A DNA stretch of 49,426 bases from Clostridia bacterium. GTDB taxonomy: Bacteria > Bacillota > Clostridia > Christensenellales > Aristaeellaceae. This document shows positions 1-8,302 of this stretch, piece after piece; position 1 is the first letter of the stretch, and every line of letters begins with the position of its first letter. Below the pieces are notes generated by a model. That model did no database searches. It worked only from the letters and a program-made list of their open reading frames with translations, and was not told the origin of the DNA. A program made the translations under genes and the position numbers. The stretch lies in assembly GCA_017470945.1 (NCBI GenBank), contig JAFUXH010000126.1, positions 1 to 49,426 of the forward strand, given 5' to 3'.

Positions 1-1504
1 ATTCCTTCACGGCCTTTTCGGTCAGGCTGTCAAAGGTGCCGGTGGGCTGGCCCTGGTAAATGCCCACGGTGATCAGCTGGTGCTGCAGGGCGGTGATCTG
101 CTCGCCCTTATCGCCCAGCTTCAGGTCGATATCATTGATGAGGGGCAGGATCTTCACGTCGGTTTTCTTGCCCTTGGCGTTGAGGGGCCGGCCCTCCAGG
201 ATCAGCTGCTGCACCTCGGGGGAGGCGACGCCATCCTGCTTGATGCCGTTCTTTTTCTGGAACGCCTTCAAGGCGCTGACGGTGGAGGTGCCAAACAGGC
301 CGTCCGCCGTGCCGTTGAAGAAGCCCAGCTCTTTCAGCGCCTCCTGCAGCACGGCCACCTCCTTGCCGGTGGAGCCCGATTGCAGGTAGGGGTAATGCTG
401 CTGGGCGGCGGAATCGGCGCCGAGGGTCTTGCCGGGGGTATACTGGGCGGGAATGAGCACGTACTCCGCCGCGATGTAGCCGGTTTTGCCGTTGTATTCG
501 GCTTTTACATAATCATTGGAAACGGCGGATACCGAAATTTCCGCCCCCTTGGGCACGGTGAGGATCCGGGCGGAGGAGGTGGAGGCCGCCTTGCGCAGAT
601 TGACCGCCGACAGGGTGTAGGTGGTGAAGGGGTAGGAAGCCGCCGGGGTGGCGGTGGGCTTGGGGGTAGCGGTGGGCTTTTTCGTCGCCGTGCCCTTCAC
701 GGTGGCGGTGGCTTTGCCGATCACGGTCACCATGTCGTTATACAGGGCGTTTTGGGTGGCGAAATCGGCCCGGCCGGTCTGGCTGAGGCCGTTGGCCTTC
801 TGAAACGCCTTGACGGCGGAGGCGGTGCTGCTGCCATAAGCGCCATCCACGGTGCGGGTGTAATAGCCCAGCTCCTTCAAGCGGGTTTGCAGGGCGGTCA
901 CCGCCGCGCCGGTATTGCCGGTGGACAGGGTATAATCCAAAACGGCGGGGGCGGTTTTGACGGCTGCGGCCTTGCCCTTGCTGTTCTTGGGCTTGCCGGC
1001 GAAGAGCAGGGCCTGGGAGGCGGCGTCGGCCGCGCCGATCTGGCTGAGGCCGTTCATCTTCTGGAAGGCGAGCACCGCCTTGCGGGTGCCCGCGCCGAAC
1101 GCGCCGTCGACAGCGCTGGTATAGAAGCCCAATTCCTTCAGGGCCTGCTGCAGCGTTTCCACGTGAATGCCGCTGTCGCCAAAGGATACGGGGGTATAGA
1201 TCGACGTATCGTTGGCCCGCACGCTGGCTTCATCCAGCTGGATGGAGGCGGTGAGGGCGTAGCCGGTGGTGGTGTTGTACAGCACCTTGTAATAGCCCGA
1301 CGTGTTGCCTGTCACGATCACCTGGGCCCCGCGGGGCACCGTGGCCACCACCCGGGAGGCGCTGTCCGCCCGCTGATACAGCTTGGCGCTGCTCAGGGCG
1401 GTGCCGTAATACAGGAAGGGCTTGGCGTCCGCCAGGGCGGCGGGCGCGAACAGGCAGGCGATCAGCGCGAGGGCGATCCACCGTTTGATCCAAGCATGCC
1501 GCAT
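1..1504 (-). CDS. Secreted SH3 / peptidoglycan-binding repeat protein (C-terminus off the left edge)
   Basis: Translating the reverse strand from ATG at 1504 gives an uninterrupted frame to the window edge, with no stop, so about 501 residues are visible and the C-terminus is missing. A GGAGG lies 8 bases before the start. Residues 1-27 form a signal peptide ending in ALADA. The order is then a bacterial SH3 domain (about 32-88), two PG_binding_1 repeats (about 103-160 and 190-247, each with a DGAFG/DGAYG-type turn and an AFQKxNGL motif), a Thr/Pro/Lys linker (about 262-284), a second SH3 domain (about 290-345) and two more PG_binding_1 repeats (about 370-430 and 458 to the edge). No catalytic domain is visible; one may lie beyond the edge. 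Such modules anchor exported proteins to peptidoglycan. The gene is divergent from sleB, which carries the same repeat type. Confidence 0.88.
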   Translation of the reverse strand, partial: MRHAWIKRWIALALIACLFAPAALADAKPFLYYGTALSSAKLYQRADSASRVVATVPRGAQVIVTGNTSGYYKVLYNTTTGYALTASIQLDEASVRANDTSIYTPVSFGDSGIHVETLQQALKELGFYTSAVDGAFGAGTRKAVLAFQKMNGLSQIGAADAASQALLFAGKPKNSKGKAAAVKTAPAVLDYTLSTGNTGAAVTALQTRLKELGYYTRTVDGAYGSSTASAVKAFQKANGLSQTGRADFATQNALYNDMVTVIGKATATVKGTATKKPTATPKPTATPAASYPFTTYTLSAVNLRKAASTSSARILTVPKGAEISVSAVSNDYVKAEYNGKTGYIAAEYVLIPAQYTPGKTLGADSAAQQHYPYLQSGSTGKEVAVLQEALKELGFFNGTADGLFGTSTVSALKAFQKKNGIKQDGVASPEVQQLILEGRPLNAKGKKTDVKILPLINDIDLKLGDKGEQITALQHQLITVGIYQGQPTGTFDSLTEKAVKE

Positions 1505-1557
1505 AACCAAATTCCTCCGTTTCGGGAAATTGGGAAAAATCCATACATATGCAATTT

Positions 1558-1586
1558 ATTTTATTTCATTTTCGTAACGATGTCAA
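1558..1586 (-). promoter_or_regulatory. Sigma-A type promoter of the peptidoglycan-binding protein gene
   Basis: On the reverse strand TTGACA (1586-1581) is followed after exactly 17 bases by TAAAAT (1563-1558), about 55 bases before the ATG at 1504. It lies in an AT-rich stretch between two divergent genes. I could not assign a convincing sigma-G or sigma-A promoter to sleB on the other strand. Confidence 0.65.
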
Positions 1587-1672
1587 GACGGATTTTTCAT
1601 AAATTTGTAATAATTTCCCGGAAGAAATGGGAAATCCGGCGCACAATAGGGGGTGATAAAAGGAGTGATCGG

Positions 1673-2335
1673 ATGAAACGGACATGGATGGCCCTGGCGC
1701 TGGCGGCGGTGCTGCTGATCGTCGGCGCGCGGCCGGCCCAAGGCGCGGTGGCCTGGGGCGACCGGGGCAGCGATGTGAGCCGCATTCAGCAGCGGCTGCG
1801 GCAGTACGGCTATATGGATGCCCCGGCGGATGGGATCTTCGGCCAGGCCACCTACGACGCGGTGGTGTGGTTCCAACGGAAAAACGGCCTGCAGGCCGAC
1901 GGGGTGGTGGGCCCGGCCACGGCGGCGGCGCTGGGCGTTTCGCTGTCCTCCTCCGGCGGCGCGGCGGAGGCGGGCGGCTATCACGAAACCGAGGTGTACA
2001 CCCTGGCCCGGCTGGTGCACGCCGAGGCCCGGGGCGAGCCTTATGTGGGCAAGGTGGCCGTGGCGGCGGTGGTGCTGAACCGGGTGAAATCATCGGCCTT
2101 TCCCAACACCATCAGCGGGGTGATCTACCAGGCCGGGGCCTTCGACTGCGTGGCCGACGGGCAGATCAACCTGACGCCGGACAGCGATTCCGTGCGCGCC
2201 GCCCGGGACGCCATGAACGGCTGGGACCCCACCGGCGGGTGCATCTACTATTATAACCCGGCCACCGCCACCAGCGCCTGGATCTGGAGCCGGGAGGTGC
2301 GGCTGCGCATCGGCGCCCACAGCTTCGCGGTATAG
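1673..2335 (+). CDS. sleB: Spore cortex-lytic enzyme SleB
   Basis: This 220-residue secreted protein is a lytic transglycosylase that degrades spore cortex peptidoglycan during germination. Residues 1-25 are a signal peptide, residues 28-88 one PG_binding_1 repeat (DGIFGQATYDAVVWFQ, NGLQADG), and about 108-218 the SleB hydrolase domain. The domain opens with LARLVHAEARGE, which holds the conserved glutamates (E118, E122; one is the family's catalytic acid), followed by VAVAAVVLNRV, FDCV and the YYYNP segment typical of SleB/CwlJ. The start ATG is preceded by AGGAG. ypeB follows after 11 bases, the classical bicistronic arrangement in which YpeB is needed for SleB to assemble in the spore. A forespore promoter is expected, but I could not identify it with confidence. 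Confidence 0.93.
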   Translation: MKRTWMALALAAVLLIVGARPAQGAVAWGDRGSDVSRIQQRLRQYGYMDAPADGIFGQATYDAVVWFQRKNGLQADGVVGPATAAALGVSLSSSGGAAEAGGYHETEVYTLARLVHAEARGEPYVGKVAVAAVVLNRVKSSAFPNTISGVIYQAGAFDCVADGQINLTPDSDSVRAARDAMNGWDPTGGCIYYYNPATATSAWIWSREVRLRIGAHSFAV

Positions 2336-2346
2336 GGGGAGAAGGC

Positions 2347-3642
2347 ATGCTGAGAAAAAAACACTATCAGGCCCTGCTGGGCGTGCTGGCGGTGGCCCTG
2401 GCCGTCACGGCGGGCATCGCCGTTCATGCGATCCAGGCCAAGGAGCAGGTCAGCGCCCGGCTGAACGAGGTTTACCAGGGGGCGGTGCTGTCGGCCCTCC
2501 GGCAGATGGAGGATATCGACCTGGCCCTGAGCAAGGCTTTGCTGTCGGGCGATCAGGCGGCCGTCGATCGGTATTTGACCCAGGTCAGCGCCGGGGCTGC
2601 CCAGGTGCAGCGCAGCCTGTCGCTGCTGCCCCTGGCCCATCCGGCGGGGAAAAACGCGGTGAAATTTTCCAACCAGGTGGCGGATTACGCCGCCGCCTTG
2701 CTGGGCGGGGCAATCACCGCCCGGGACGCCGCCCAGCTGGAAACGCTGATCGCCGCCTGCCGGGAATACGCCGCCGCCCTGTACCAGGCGAAGGATTCCT
2801 TACCGGAGCGATCGGCGGAAAACGTCGGCTTTTATGCCACCGATACGGCGGGGGACAACGGCAGCTACGACAGCGGGGTATCCTACCCCACCCTGATTTA
2901 CGACGGGCCCTTTTCCGACGCCCGGGATACCGGGGAGGCAAAGGCCCTGGGCGGCAGGATGGTGACCAAGGAGGAGGCCATGGCCTTGGCCCGGGCGTTC
3001 GTGGGGGAGGACCGGGTGCTGTCGGCGGCTCCGGGGGCCGATATGGGCGGCAGCATCCCCTGCTGGGGCGTTACCCTGCAATTGAAGGATATGACCCTGC
3101 AGGCCGCCGTGACCCAGCAGGGGGGCAAGGTGCTGTGGATGGCGGCGGATACGGCGGCGTTTCCAACGGAAAAAAGCCTGGAGGAATGCCGGGAAAACGC
3201 GCTGCTGTTCCTGCAGCGCAACGGATTTGAGCAGATGCAGGCCACCTATTTCCAGGTGTACGAGGGCGTGGCGGTGATTTCCTTCGCCGCCACCCAGGGG
3301 GACACCCTGCTGTACCCCGATCTGATCAAGGTGCAGCTGCGCATGGATACGGCCCAGGTGGTGGGGATCGAGGCCCGGAATTATTGGCAGAACCACGGGC
3401 CCCGGGGCCTGCTGACCCCGGCGCTTTCCCTGGAGGAGGCGGCGGGCGGCGTGAGCGCCATGCTGAAGGTGGATCAGGCCCGGCTGTGCCTGATCCCCAC
3501 CGACGCGGGGGAAAAGCTGTGCTATGAATTCCAGGGCGTTTACGGCGGTCATACCTACCTGTGCTATATCAACGCCCACGACGGCAGGCAGGAGCAGCTG
3601 CTCAAGGTGATCGAGGACGAAACGGGGATCGAGGCGGTTTGA
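2347..3642 (+). CDS. ypeB: Germination protein YpeB
   Basis: This 431-residue protein is the SleB partner. YpeB and SleB depend on each other for stability at the inner spore membrane. An N-terminal membrane segment (about 7-27, YQALLGVLAVALAVTAGIAV) is followed by a helical N-terminal domain, then the conserved segment GVSYPTLIYDGPFSDA (about 178-193), then a C-terminal half resembling repeated PepSY-like domains (MVTKEEAMALARAF, LSLEEAAGGVSAML, YEFQGVYGGHTYLCYINAHDG). The length is close to the Bacillus YpeB, about 450 residues. The gene is co-transcribed with sleB, with GGGGGAGAAGGC just before the ATG as ribosome binding site. No key segment appears missing. Confidence 0.92.
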   Translation: MLRKKHYQALLGVLAVALAVTAGIAVHAIQAKEQVSARLNEVYQGAVLSALRQMEDIDLALSKALLSGDQAAVDRYLTQVSAGAAQVQRSLSLLPLAHPAGKNAVKFSNQVADYAAALLGGAITARDAAQLETLIAACREYAAALYQAKDSLPERSAENVGFYATDTAGDNGSYDSGVSYPTLIYDGPFSDARDTGEAKALGGRMVTKEEAMALARAFVGEDRVLSAAPGADMGGSIPCWGVTLQLKDMTLQAAVTQQGGKVLWMAADTAAFPTEKSLEECRENALLFLQRNGFEQMQATYFQVYEGVAVISFAATQGDTLLYPDLIKVQLRMDTAQVVGIEARNYWQNHGPRGLLTPALSLEEAAGGVSAMLKVDQARLCLIPTDAGEKLCYEFQGVYGGHTYLCYINAHDGRQEQLLKVIEDETGIEAV

Positions 3643-3646
3643 TTGA

Positions 3647-3675
3647 TTGACAATTTGCTCGGGCCATGCTATCCT
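3647..3675 (+). promoter_or_regulatory. Sigma-A type promoter of the HAD-IB phosphatase gene
   Basis: TTGACA at 3647-3652 is followed after 17 bases by TATCCT at 3670-3675, 30 bases before the ATG at 3705. It begins 5 bases after the ypeB stop, so the downstream gene is probably expressed separately from the sporulation pair. Confidence 0.6.
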
Positions 3676-3704
3676 ACGAAAAAACGGCGAAGGGAGGCGG
3701 GAGA

Positions 3705-4355
3705 ATGAGCGATAAGCAGGCGCTGGCGTGCTTTGATTTTGACGGCACCATGATCGACGGCGACAGCATCACGGCCTATCTGCGCCTGGCGTTCAGGCGG
3801 GGCGATCTGTCGCCGGTCCGGTACGCCGCGGTGGGGGTTCACACCCTGGGCTATTTCCTGGGTTGGGAAAGCGGCGACGCGGTGAAAACCCACGCCCTCC
3901 GCTTCCGCAAAGCCATGCCTCCGGAGCGGCGGGAGGAATTGGATCGGCTGTTTGCCGAGCGGGAGCTGCTGCCGCGGATATATCCCGAAGCGCTGGCCTG
4001 CTGGCGCGCCCATCAGCAGGCGGGCAGAAAGGTGCTGCTGGTATCGGCCTCCACCGATCAGTACATGCGCCACGTGGCGAAGGCCCTGGGGGCCGACGCG
4101 CTGCTGTGCACCCCGGTGCTGGCCGATGAAACGGTGGCCGGCAACTGCAAAGGCGAAGAAAAGCCCCGGCGCATCCTGGAATGGCTGAAGGCCCGGGGCA
4201 TCCAGGCGGATTTTGAGGCGTCCTACGCCTATGGCGACAGCGCCAGCGATCTGCCCATGCTGCGTATGGTGGGGCATCCCGTGCAGGTCAACCCCAAAAA
4301 GAAGCTGCTGCGGGCCGCCCCGGACATGGAAAGGGTTGCGTGGGGAAAAAGATAA
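3705..4355 (+). CDS. HAD-IB family hydrolase (phosphoserine phosphatase-like)
   Basis: This 216-residue cytoplasmic haloacid dehalogenase-type phosphatase shows the four HAD motifs: FDFDGTMIDGDS near the N-terminus (nucleophile and acid aspartates), VSAST in the middle (motif II serine), the lysine of KGEEKP (motif III) and YAYGDSASDLPML (motif IV acidic pair). A helical cap lies between motifs I and II, as in subfamily IB, which includes SerB. I chose ATG 3705 because AGGGAGGCGGGAG stands directly before it; an upstream in-frame start at 3666 overlaps the promoter. It could supply the phosphoserine phosphatase step for serC-serA, 28 kb away, but HAD-IB members also act on other phosphomonoesters, so the substrate is open. 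Confidence 0.85.
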   Translation: MSDKQALACFDFDGTMIDGDSITAYLRLAFRRGDLSPVRYAAVGVHTLGYFLGWESGDAVKTHALRFRKAMPPERREELDRLFAERELLPRIYPEALACWRAHQQAGRKVLLVSASTDQYMRHVAKALGADALLCTPVLADETVAGNCKGEEKPRRILEWLKARGIQADFEASYAYGDSASDLPMLRMVGHPVQVNPKKKLLRAAPDMERVAWGKR

Positions 4356-4365
4356 TATGGATGAT

Positions 4366-4405
4366 AAAAAGGGCTGCTGTGTTTTGATACGGCAGCCTCT
4401 TTTGT
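4366..4405 (+). terminator. Intrinsic terminator after the HAD-IB gene
   Basis: GGCTGC (4372-4377) pairs with GCAGCC (4392-4397). The stem is flanked by AAAAAG on the left and CTCTTTTGTT on the right, ten bases after the stop codon at 4355. Confidence 0.6.
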
Positions 4406-4621
4406 TACCGGATTCGAGGATCACATCGCCGCCTGCCGACGTCCGGGGCAGGGAAATTGCCGCCGGCAGATCGTCCGCCACCGTGCCGTACCATTGATAA
4501 TCGGCCAGGAGGCAGGGGCTGCCGTTGGCGGTAAATTGTGCTCTGTTAGCTGAGAATGTTTTGCGGATATTTGGGGGGAATCAGGCGGAGAATACGCGGA
4601 AATCTTTCCATGATCAACAAA

Positions 4622-4655
4622 CGGCCCGCTTCTCCGACATGGGAAAAGCGGGCCG
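4622..4655 (-). terminator. Intrinsic terminator after the SPFH gene
   Basis: CGGCCCGCTT (4622-4631) and AAGCGGGCCG (4646-4655) form a perfect 10-base stem. Read on the reverse strand it is followed by TTTGTT, and it lies 38 bases past the SPFH stop. Confidence 0.65.
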
Positions 4656-4692
4656 CGGCAGTTATGGAAATCGTTGTGAGGATCGCGGGCGA

Positions 4693-5658
4693 TCAGCCCT
4701 GCTTGGTGCCGCATTCGGGGCAGAATTTGGCACTGCGGGGGATCTTGGTGCCGCATTCGGGGCAGAATTTGGTTTCGGCGGCGGGCGCCTCCGCGGCAGC
4801 GGCGGGCTGCTGCGCGGCGTTCTGCATCACCTGAGCCATGGCGGCGCCCATGCCCAGCCCGGCCATGGCGCCCGCGCCGCCGGGGTTATTGGCGGCGTCC
4901 CGGATGGCCTGGGCCGTTTGATACTGGGTGAACTGGTTCATGTTGCCCACCACGCCCATGGAGGTGCGCTGGTCGATGGCCTTTTCCACTTCCTCGGGCA
5001 GGGAGATATTTTCGATCACGAAGGATTCCAGCTTCAGGCCCAGGCCTTCCACCCGGGGGGCCAGGGACTGCAGCGCGTACTGGGACAATTCATCGTAATT
5101 GGCGGCCATATCCAGGGCGGGGATCTTGCTCTGGGCGATGGCGTCGCTCAGGCCGGAAACCAGCGTGCGCTTCACCTGGCCGGCCACGCCCTCGGTGGTC
5201 ATGTAAGCGGCGGTGCCGAACACTTCCTTCAGGAACACGGTGGGGTTGCTGACCCGGAAGGCGTAGATGCCATAGGCCCGCAGGCGGATCATGCCGAATT
5301 CGGCGTCCCGCATCATCACGGGGCTGCTGGTGCCCCATTTCTGATCCAGGAATTGACGGGTGTTGATGAAATAGACCTCCGCCTTGAAGGGGGAATTGAA
5401 GCCATATTTCCAGGATTGCAGCGCCGTCATGATGGGCATGTTCTGGGTGGACAGGGTGTAGCGGCCGGGGTTGAACACGTCGGCGATCTTCCCCTCGTTC
5501 ACCATCACGGCCACCTGGCTTTCCCGCACGGTCAGCTGGGCGCCCATCATGATTTCGTGACCGTTGGTATCGAAACGGTGCACCATCACGTCGCTGGAGG
5601 GATCCTTCCATTCGATGACGTTGATGAACTGGCTGGTCAGCGCGTTGAAGAGATTCAT
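4693..5658 (-). CDS. SPFH domain / zinc-ribbon protein (YdjI-like)
   Basis: This 321-residue protein begins with a conserved N-terminal segment (FINVIEWKD, MMGAQLTVRESQVAVMVNEG) and an SPFH (stomatin/prohibitin/flotillin) core to about residue 215. A Gly/Ala/Gln-rich stretch with AGAMAGLGMGAAMAQ follows, and it ends in one zinc ribbon made of two CPECG knuckles (about 296-317). This is the architecture of the YdjI-type SPFH proteins, often labelled virion core protein in databases; nothing nearby is viral. Members associate with membranes and are linked to envelope stress in Bacillus. The downstream-transcribed order is the pseudo-receiver gene first, then this gene after 16 bases, so the two probably share the promoter at 6532-6560. 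Confidence 0.85.
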   Translation of the reverse strand: MNLFNALTSQFINVIEWKDPSSDVMVHRFDTNGHEIMMGAQLTVRESQVAVMVNEGKIADVFNPGRYTLSTQNMPIMTALQSWKYGFNSPFKAEVYFINTRQFLDQKWGTSSPVMMRDAEFGMIRLRAYGIYAFRVSNPTVFLKEVFGTAAYMTTEGVAGQVKRTLVSGLSDAIAQSKIPALDMAANYDELSQYALQSLAPRVEGLGLKLESFVIENISLPEEVEKAIDQRTSMGVVGNMNQFTQYQTAQAIRDAANNPGGAGAMAGLGMGAAMAQVMQNAAQQPAAAAEAPAAETKFCPECGTKIPRSAKFCPECGTKQG

Positions 5659-5674
5659 GCTTGTTCCTCCTTCT

Positions 5675-6487
5675 TCATTGGGCCTGGGCCGGGCACAGCA
5701 GATCCTGCACGCTTTCCAGCCAGGCGGATTGGGTCACGGTCAGATCCAGATCCAGATATTCCTTGATTTTTTGAATGCTGTCGCGGATATGGGCGTCGGT
5801 CATGGCGCCCAGGGCGTCGATGGATTCGGGCTCCTTCCCGTGCATGGGCATGCACACCACCCGGATGTGCCGGGGGGTCAGCACGGCGGAGGCGTAGTAA
5901 ATGCCATCCACATACCGGCCGAAGAAATTGTTGCGCAGGGCGTTTTCCAGCCGCTGCTGGGCGTGGCCGCTGTGGCCGGACAAATACACGTCGCCCTGTG
6001 GCATATCGATTTCATACAGGATGCTGGGGTGATCCAGGCTCACGTGGGAACGGATCAGCTTGAAGGAGCGCTTCACGGCCTCCCAGTCGTGCAGCTCCCC
6101 CGCCAGCAGGGCGTGCACCAGTTCATCCCGCTGGATGGTCAGCATGGCTTCCTCGTCGTAATAATCGTCGGCGATATCGGCGTGCAGCCGGTCCAGCACC
6201 GCGCGGGTTTCGGACAGCACCTTTTTCTGTTCTTCCGCCTTGTCGCACACGGCGAAGATGGGCAGGCTGGGCCTGCCGTAACGCAGAAAGCGCTTGAGGG
6301 GCATGGCATCCTGCCGGGGCAGCAGATAGCCCACGGCGTCGATGGCCTTGGAATTGAGCAGGTCGATGCCCGCCTGCGCGGTTGCGGCAATGAATGGCGG
6401 CCGGAAACTGGTTTTCTGCCAGGGAATTTGATGCTCAAACATCTCCCGAACATCCTCCCGATCCGTCACGAGCAGCAGCTTGTACAT
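5675..6487 (-). CDS. Receiver-like (pseudo-receiver) protein of unknown function, operon partner of the SPFH gene
   Basis: I do not recognise a named family for this 270-residue protein. Residues 1-82 follow the alternating beta/alpha pattern of a response-regulator receiver (YKLLLVTDREDVREMF, GIDLLNSKAIDAVGYLL, LPIFAV). The acidic pair is partial, and the position where the phospho-acceptor aspartate is expected (AVGYLLP) carries Tyr54, so it probably cannot be phosphorylated in the usual way. Residues 115-270 have no helix-turn-helix I can identify; they contain a conserved-looking segment ALRNNFFGRYVDGIYYASAVL and end in amphipathic helices. AAGGAGG precedes the ATG at 6487. It may be a protein-binding adaptor for the SPFH protein, which is inference from the shared operon. 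Confidence 0.7.
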   Translation of the reverse strand: MYKLLLVTDREDVREMFEHQIPWQKTSFRPPFIAATAQAGIDLLNSKAIDAVGYLLPRQDAMPLKRFLRYGRPSLPIFAVCDKAEEQKKVLSETRAVLDRLHADIADDYYDEEAMLTIQRDELVHALLAGELHDWEAVKRSFKLIRSHVSLDHPSILYEIDMPQGDVYLSGHSGHAQQRLENALRNNFFGRYVDGIYYASAVLTPRHIRVVCMPMHGKEPESIDALGAMTDAHIRDSIQKIKEYLDLDLTVTQSAWLESVQDLLCPAQAQ

Positions 6488-6531
6488 GCGCTTCCTCCTT
6501 GATAGCCGATGGGTATATAGAATCTATAAGC

Positions 6532-6560
6532 ATTATACCACACAATGCGAAAAAAGACAA
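6532..6560 (-). promoter_or_regulatory. Promoter of the pseudo-receiver/SPFH operon
   Basis: On the reverse strand TTGTCT (6560-6555), 17 bases, TATAAT (6537-6532). The -10 is extended (TGG before TATAAT). It lies 45 bases from the ATG at 6487. Confidence 0.7.
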
Positions 6561-6568
6561 CGCATGCT

Positions 6569-8050
6569 TTACGGGTGGTATAATTTGTGGCTTTGATACC
6601 GGGGATCGCAGGTGATGTTGATTTTCAAACGGCGGAAAATATTTTCATCCACAGAGGAGAGGATCACCGTGGAATGGGCCTCGCACCCCGCCAGGCGGGG
6701 CAACTGGGCCATGGCCCGGGCGGCGTTTTCATCGGTGGCGGCGCAGATCGACAGCGCCAGCAGGATCTCATCGCTGTGCAGCCGGGGGTTGTGATTGCCC
6801 AGGTAGCTGCATTTCAGGGTCTGGATGGGCTCGATGACCGTGGGGGAAATCAGCTGCACCTTTTTTTCGATGCCGGCCAGGGCCTTCAGCGTGTTGAGCA
6901 TCAGCGCGGCGGAGGGGCCCAGCAAATCGGTGGTCTTGCCGGTGATGATCCGGCCGTCCTGCAATTCCATGGCCAGGGCGGGGCTGCCGGTTTGCTCCGC
7001 CCGGCTGCGGGCGGCGGCGATCACGGGGCGGTCTAAGTCGGTCAGGCTCATTTTCTGCAGCAGCAGCTCCAACTTGGCCACCTCCGCCTCCCGTGCGTGG
7101 CCCTGCTTGACGGCGCAGCGGGCGGTGTAATACCGGCGGATGATCTCCTGCCTGGCGGCGTTGCGGCAGATTTCGTCGTCAATGATGCAGTTGCCCGCCA
7201 TGTTGACGCCCATATCGGTGGGGGATTTATAGGGAGAAACGCCGTAAATGGATTCGAACAGGGCGTTGAGCACCGGGAAAATTTCGATATCCCGGTTGTA
7301 ATTGACGGTGGTTGCCCCGTACGCTTCCAGGTGGAAGGGGTCGATCATATTCACGTCGTCCAGATCCACCGTGGCGGCCTCGTAGGCCACGTTGACGGGG
7401 TGCTTCAGGGGCAGGTTCCAGATGGGGAAGGTTTCAAATTTGGCGTAGCCCGCCTGAATGCCCCGCTGATGCTCCAGATACAATTGGCTCAGGCAGGTGG
7501 CCATCTTGCCGGAGCCGGGGCCCGGGGCGGTGACCAGGATCAGGGGCCGGGTGGTTTCGATATATTCGTTGCGGCCGAAGCCCTCTTCGCTGACGATGTG
7601 CTTCACGTCGTAGGGATAGCCCTCGATGGGAAAATGGCGGAACGTTTTCACCCCCAGGCTTTCCAGCCGCTCTTTAAAGGCCACGGCGGTGCGCTGCTCC
7701 TGCCATCGGGTCAGCACCACGCTGCCCACGTATAAGCCGATGGAGCGGAAGGCGTCGATCAGGCGCAGCACGTCCTGATCGTAGGTGATGCCCAGGTCCC
7801 CCCGCACCTTGCTTTTTTCGATGTCGTCGGCGTTGATGGCGATCACCAGCTCCGCCTGATCCTTCAAATTCAGCAGCATCGACACCTTGCTGTCCGGCCG
7901 GAAGCCCGGCAGCACCCGGGAAGCGTGAAAATCGTCAAACAGCTTGCCCCCCAATTCCAGATACAATTTCCCCCCGAATTTGGCGATCCGCTCCCTGATG
8001 TGCTCCGACTGCATGGCGGTGTATTTGTCATGATCGAATCCGATGTGCAT
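6569..8050 (-). CDS. DUF1846 family protein
   Basis: This 493-residue protein has the length and sequence of DUF1846 (UPF0371), a family with solved structures but no established function. Conserved stretches are visible: GFDHDKYTAMQSEHI at the N-terminus, the P-loop-like LVTAPGPGSGKMATCLSQLY around residues 172-190, KFETFPIWNLPLKHPVN, and EIFPVLNALFESIYG with SPTDMGVNMAG in the middle. I chose ATG 8050 because GGGGGAAGG lies just before it and the translated start MHIGFDHDKY is the family start; a longer frame upstream crosses the promoter and hairpins. The GPGSGK loop suggests nucleotide or phosphate binding. The gene stands alone; its end nearly touches the next gene's promoter with no terminator visible. 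Confidence 0.9.
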   Translation of the reverse strand: MHIGFDHDKYTAMQSEHIRERIAKFGGKLYLELGGKLFDDFHASRVLPGFRPDSKVSMLLNLKDQAELVIAINADDIEKSKVRGDLGITYDQDVLRLIDAFRSIGLYVGSVVLTRWQEQRTAVAFKERLESLGVKTFRHFPIEGYPYDVKHIVSEEGFGRNEYIETTRPLILVTAPGPGSGKMATCLSQLYLEHQRGIQAGYAKFETFPIWNLPLKHPVNVAYEAATVDLDDVNMIDPFHLEAYGATTVNYNRDIEIFPVLNALFESIYGVSPYKSPTDMGVNMAGNCIIDDEICRNAARQEIIRRYYTARCAVKQGHAREAEVAKLELLLQKMSLTDLDRPVIAAARSRAEQTGSPALAMELQDGRIITGKTTDLLGPSAALMLNTLKALAGIEKKVQLISPTVIEPIQTLKCSYLGNHNPRLHSDEILLALSICAATDENAARAMAQLPRLAGCEAHSTVILSSVDENIFRRLKINITCDPRYQSHKLYHP

Positions 8051-8092
8051 TGGTACCCTTCCCCCTTGTGCGAAAAAATCCCATACCCTCCC

Positions 8093-8121
8093 ATTATAGC
8101 ATGAGCGGTGGAGGGAAACAA
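8093..8121 (-). promoter_or_regulatory. Promoter of the DUF1846 gene
   Basis: On the reverse strand TTGTTT (8121-8116), 17 bases, TATAAT (8098-8093), with an extended -10 (TGC before TATAAT), 43 bases before the ATG. Confidence 0.65.
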
Positions 8122-8182
8122 GCAAAGAAACAATAAAAAAACCCGGGGCGAGAGTGAAAAGCGGAAACGGGGAAGGAAACGC

Positions 8183-8210
8183 GTACTCTCTTTGAAGGCA
8201 AAGAGAGTAC
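8183..8210. repeat. Perfect 11-base inverted repeat
   Basis: GTACTCTCTTT (8183-8193) and AAAGAGAGTAC (8200-8210) are separated by the 6-base loop GAAGGC. It is part of a palindrome-rich intergenic stretch; no T-run follows on either strand. Confidence 0.85.
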
Positions 8211-8302
8211 CAGAGAAACCACCTGCTGACTGCGGAAACGCCGCCATGGGAATGCGCCGCATGGAACCCGCCGCTGCCGAGGCGGCCTGCTTTGCCGGCC
8301 AG

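Larger units (their letters stand above)
4356..4692. other. Intergenic region between convergent genes, 337 bases
   Basis: No plausible gene is seen. The stretch holds two terminator-like hairpins, one for each converging gene (listed separately). The remaining sequence between about 4406 and 4615 shows no feature I can name. Confidence 0.6.

Noticed and set aside
80-1672. The first 531 codons of a long plus frame that continues into sleB
   Set aside because: This part is antisense to the SH3/peptidoglycan-binding gene and crosses the intergenic region. The sleB signal peptide and ribosome binding site set the true start at 1673.
4693-5658. Database-style label 'virion core protein' as a sign of a prophage
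   Set aside because: No phage structural, integrase or lysis genes lie nearby, and the SPFH plus zinc-ribbon layout is a chromosomal bacterial family.
4525-5766. A 413-codon plus frame opposite the SPFH gene
   Set aside because: Antisense low-complexity frame; the minus strand encodes a recognisable SPFH/zinc-ribbon protein with terminator and ribosome binding site.
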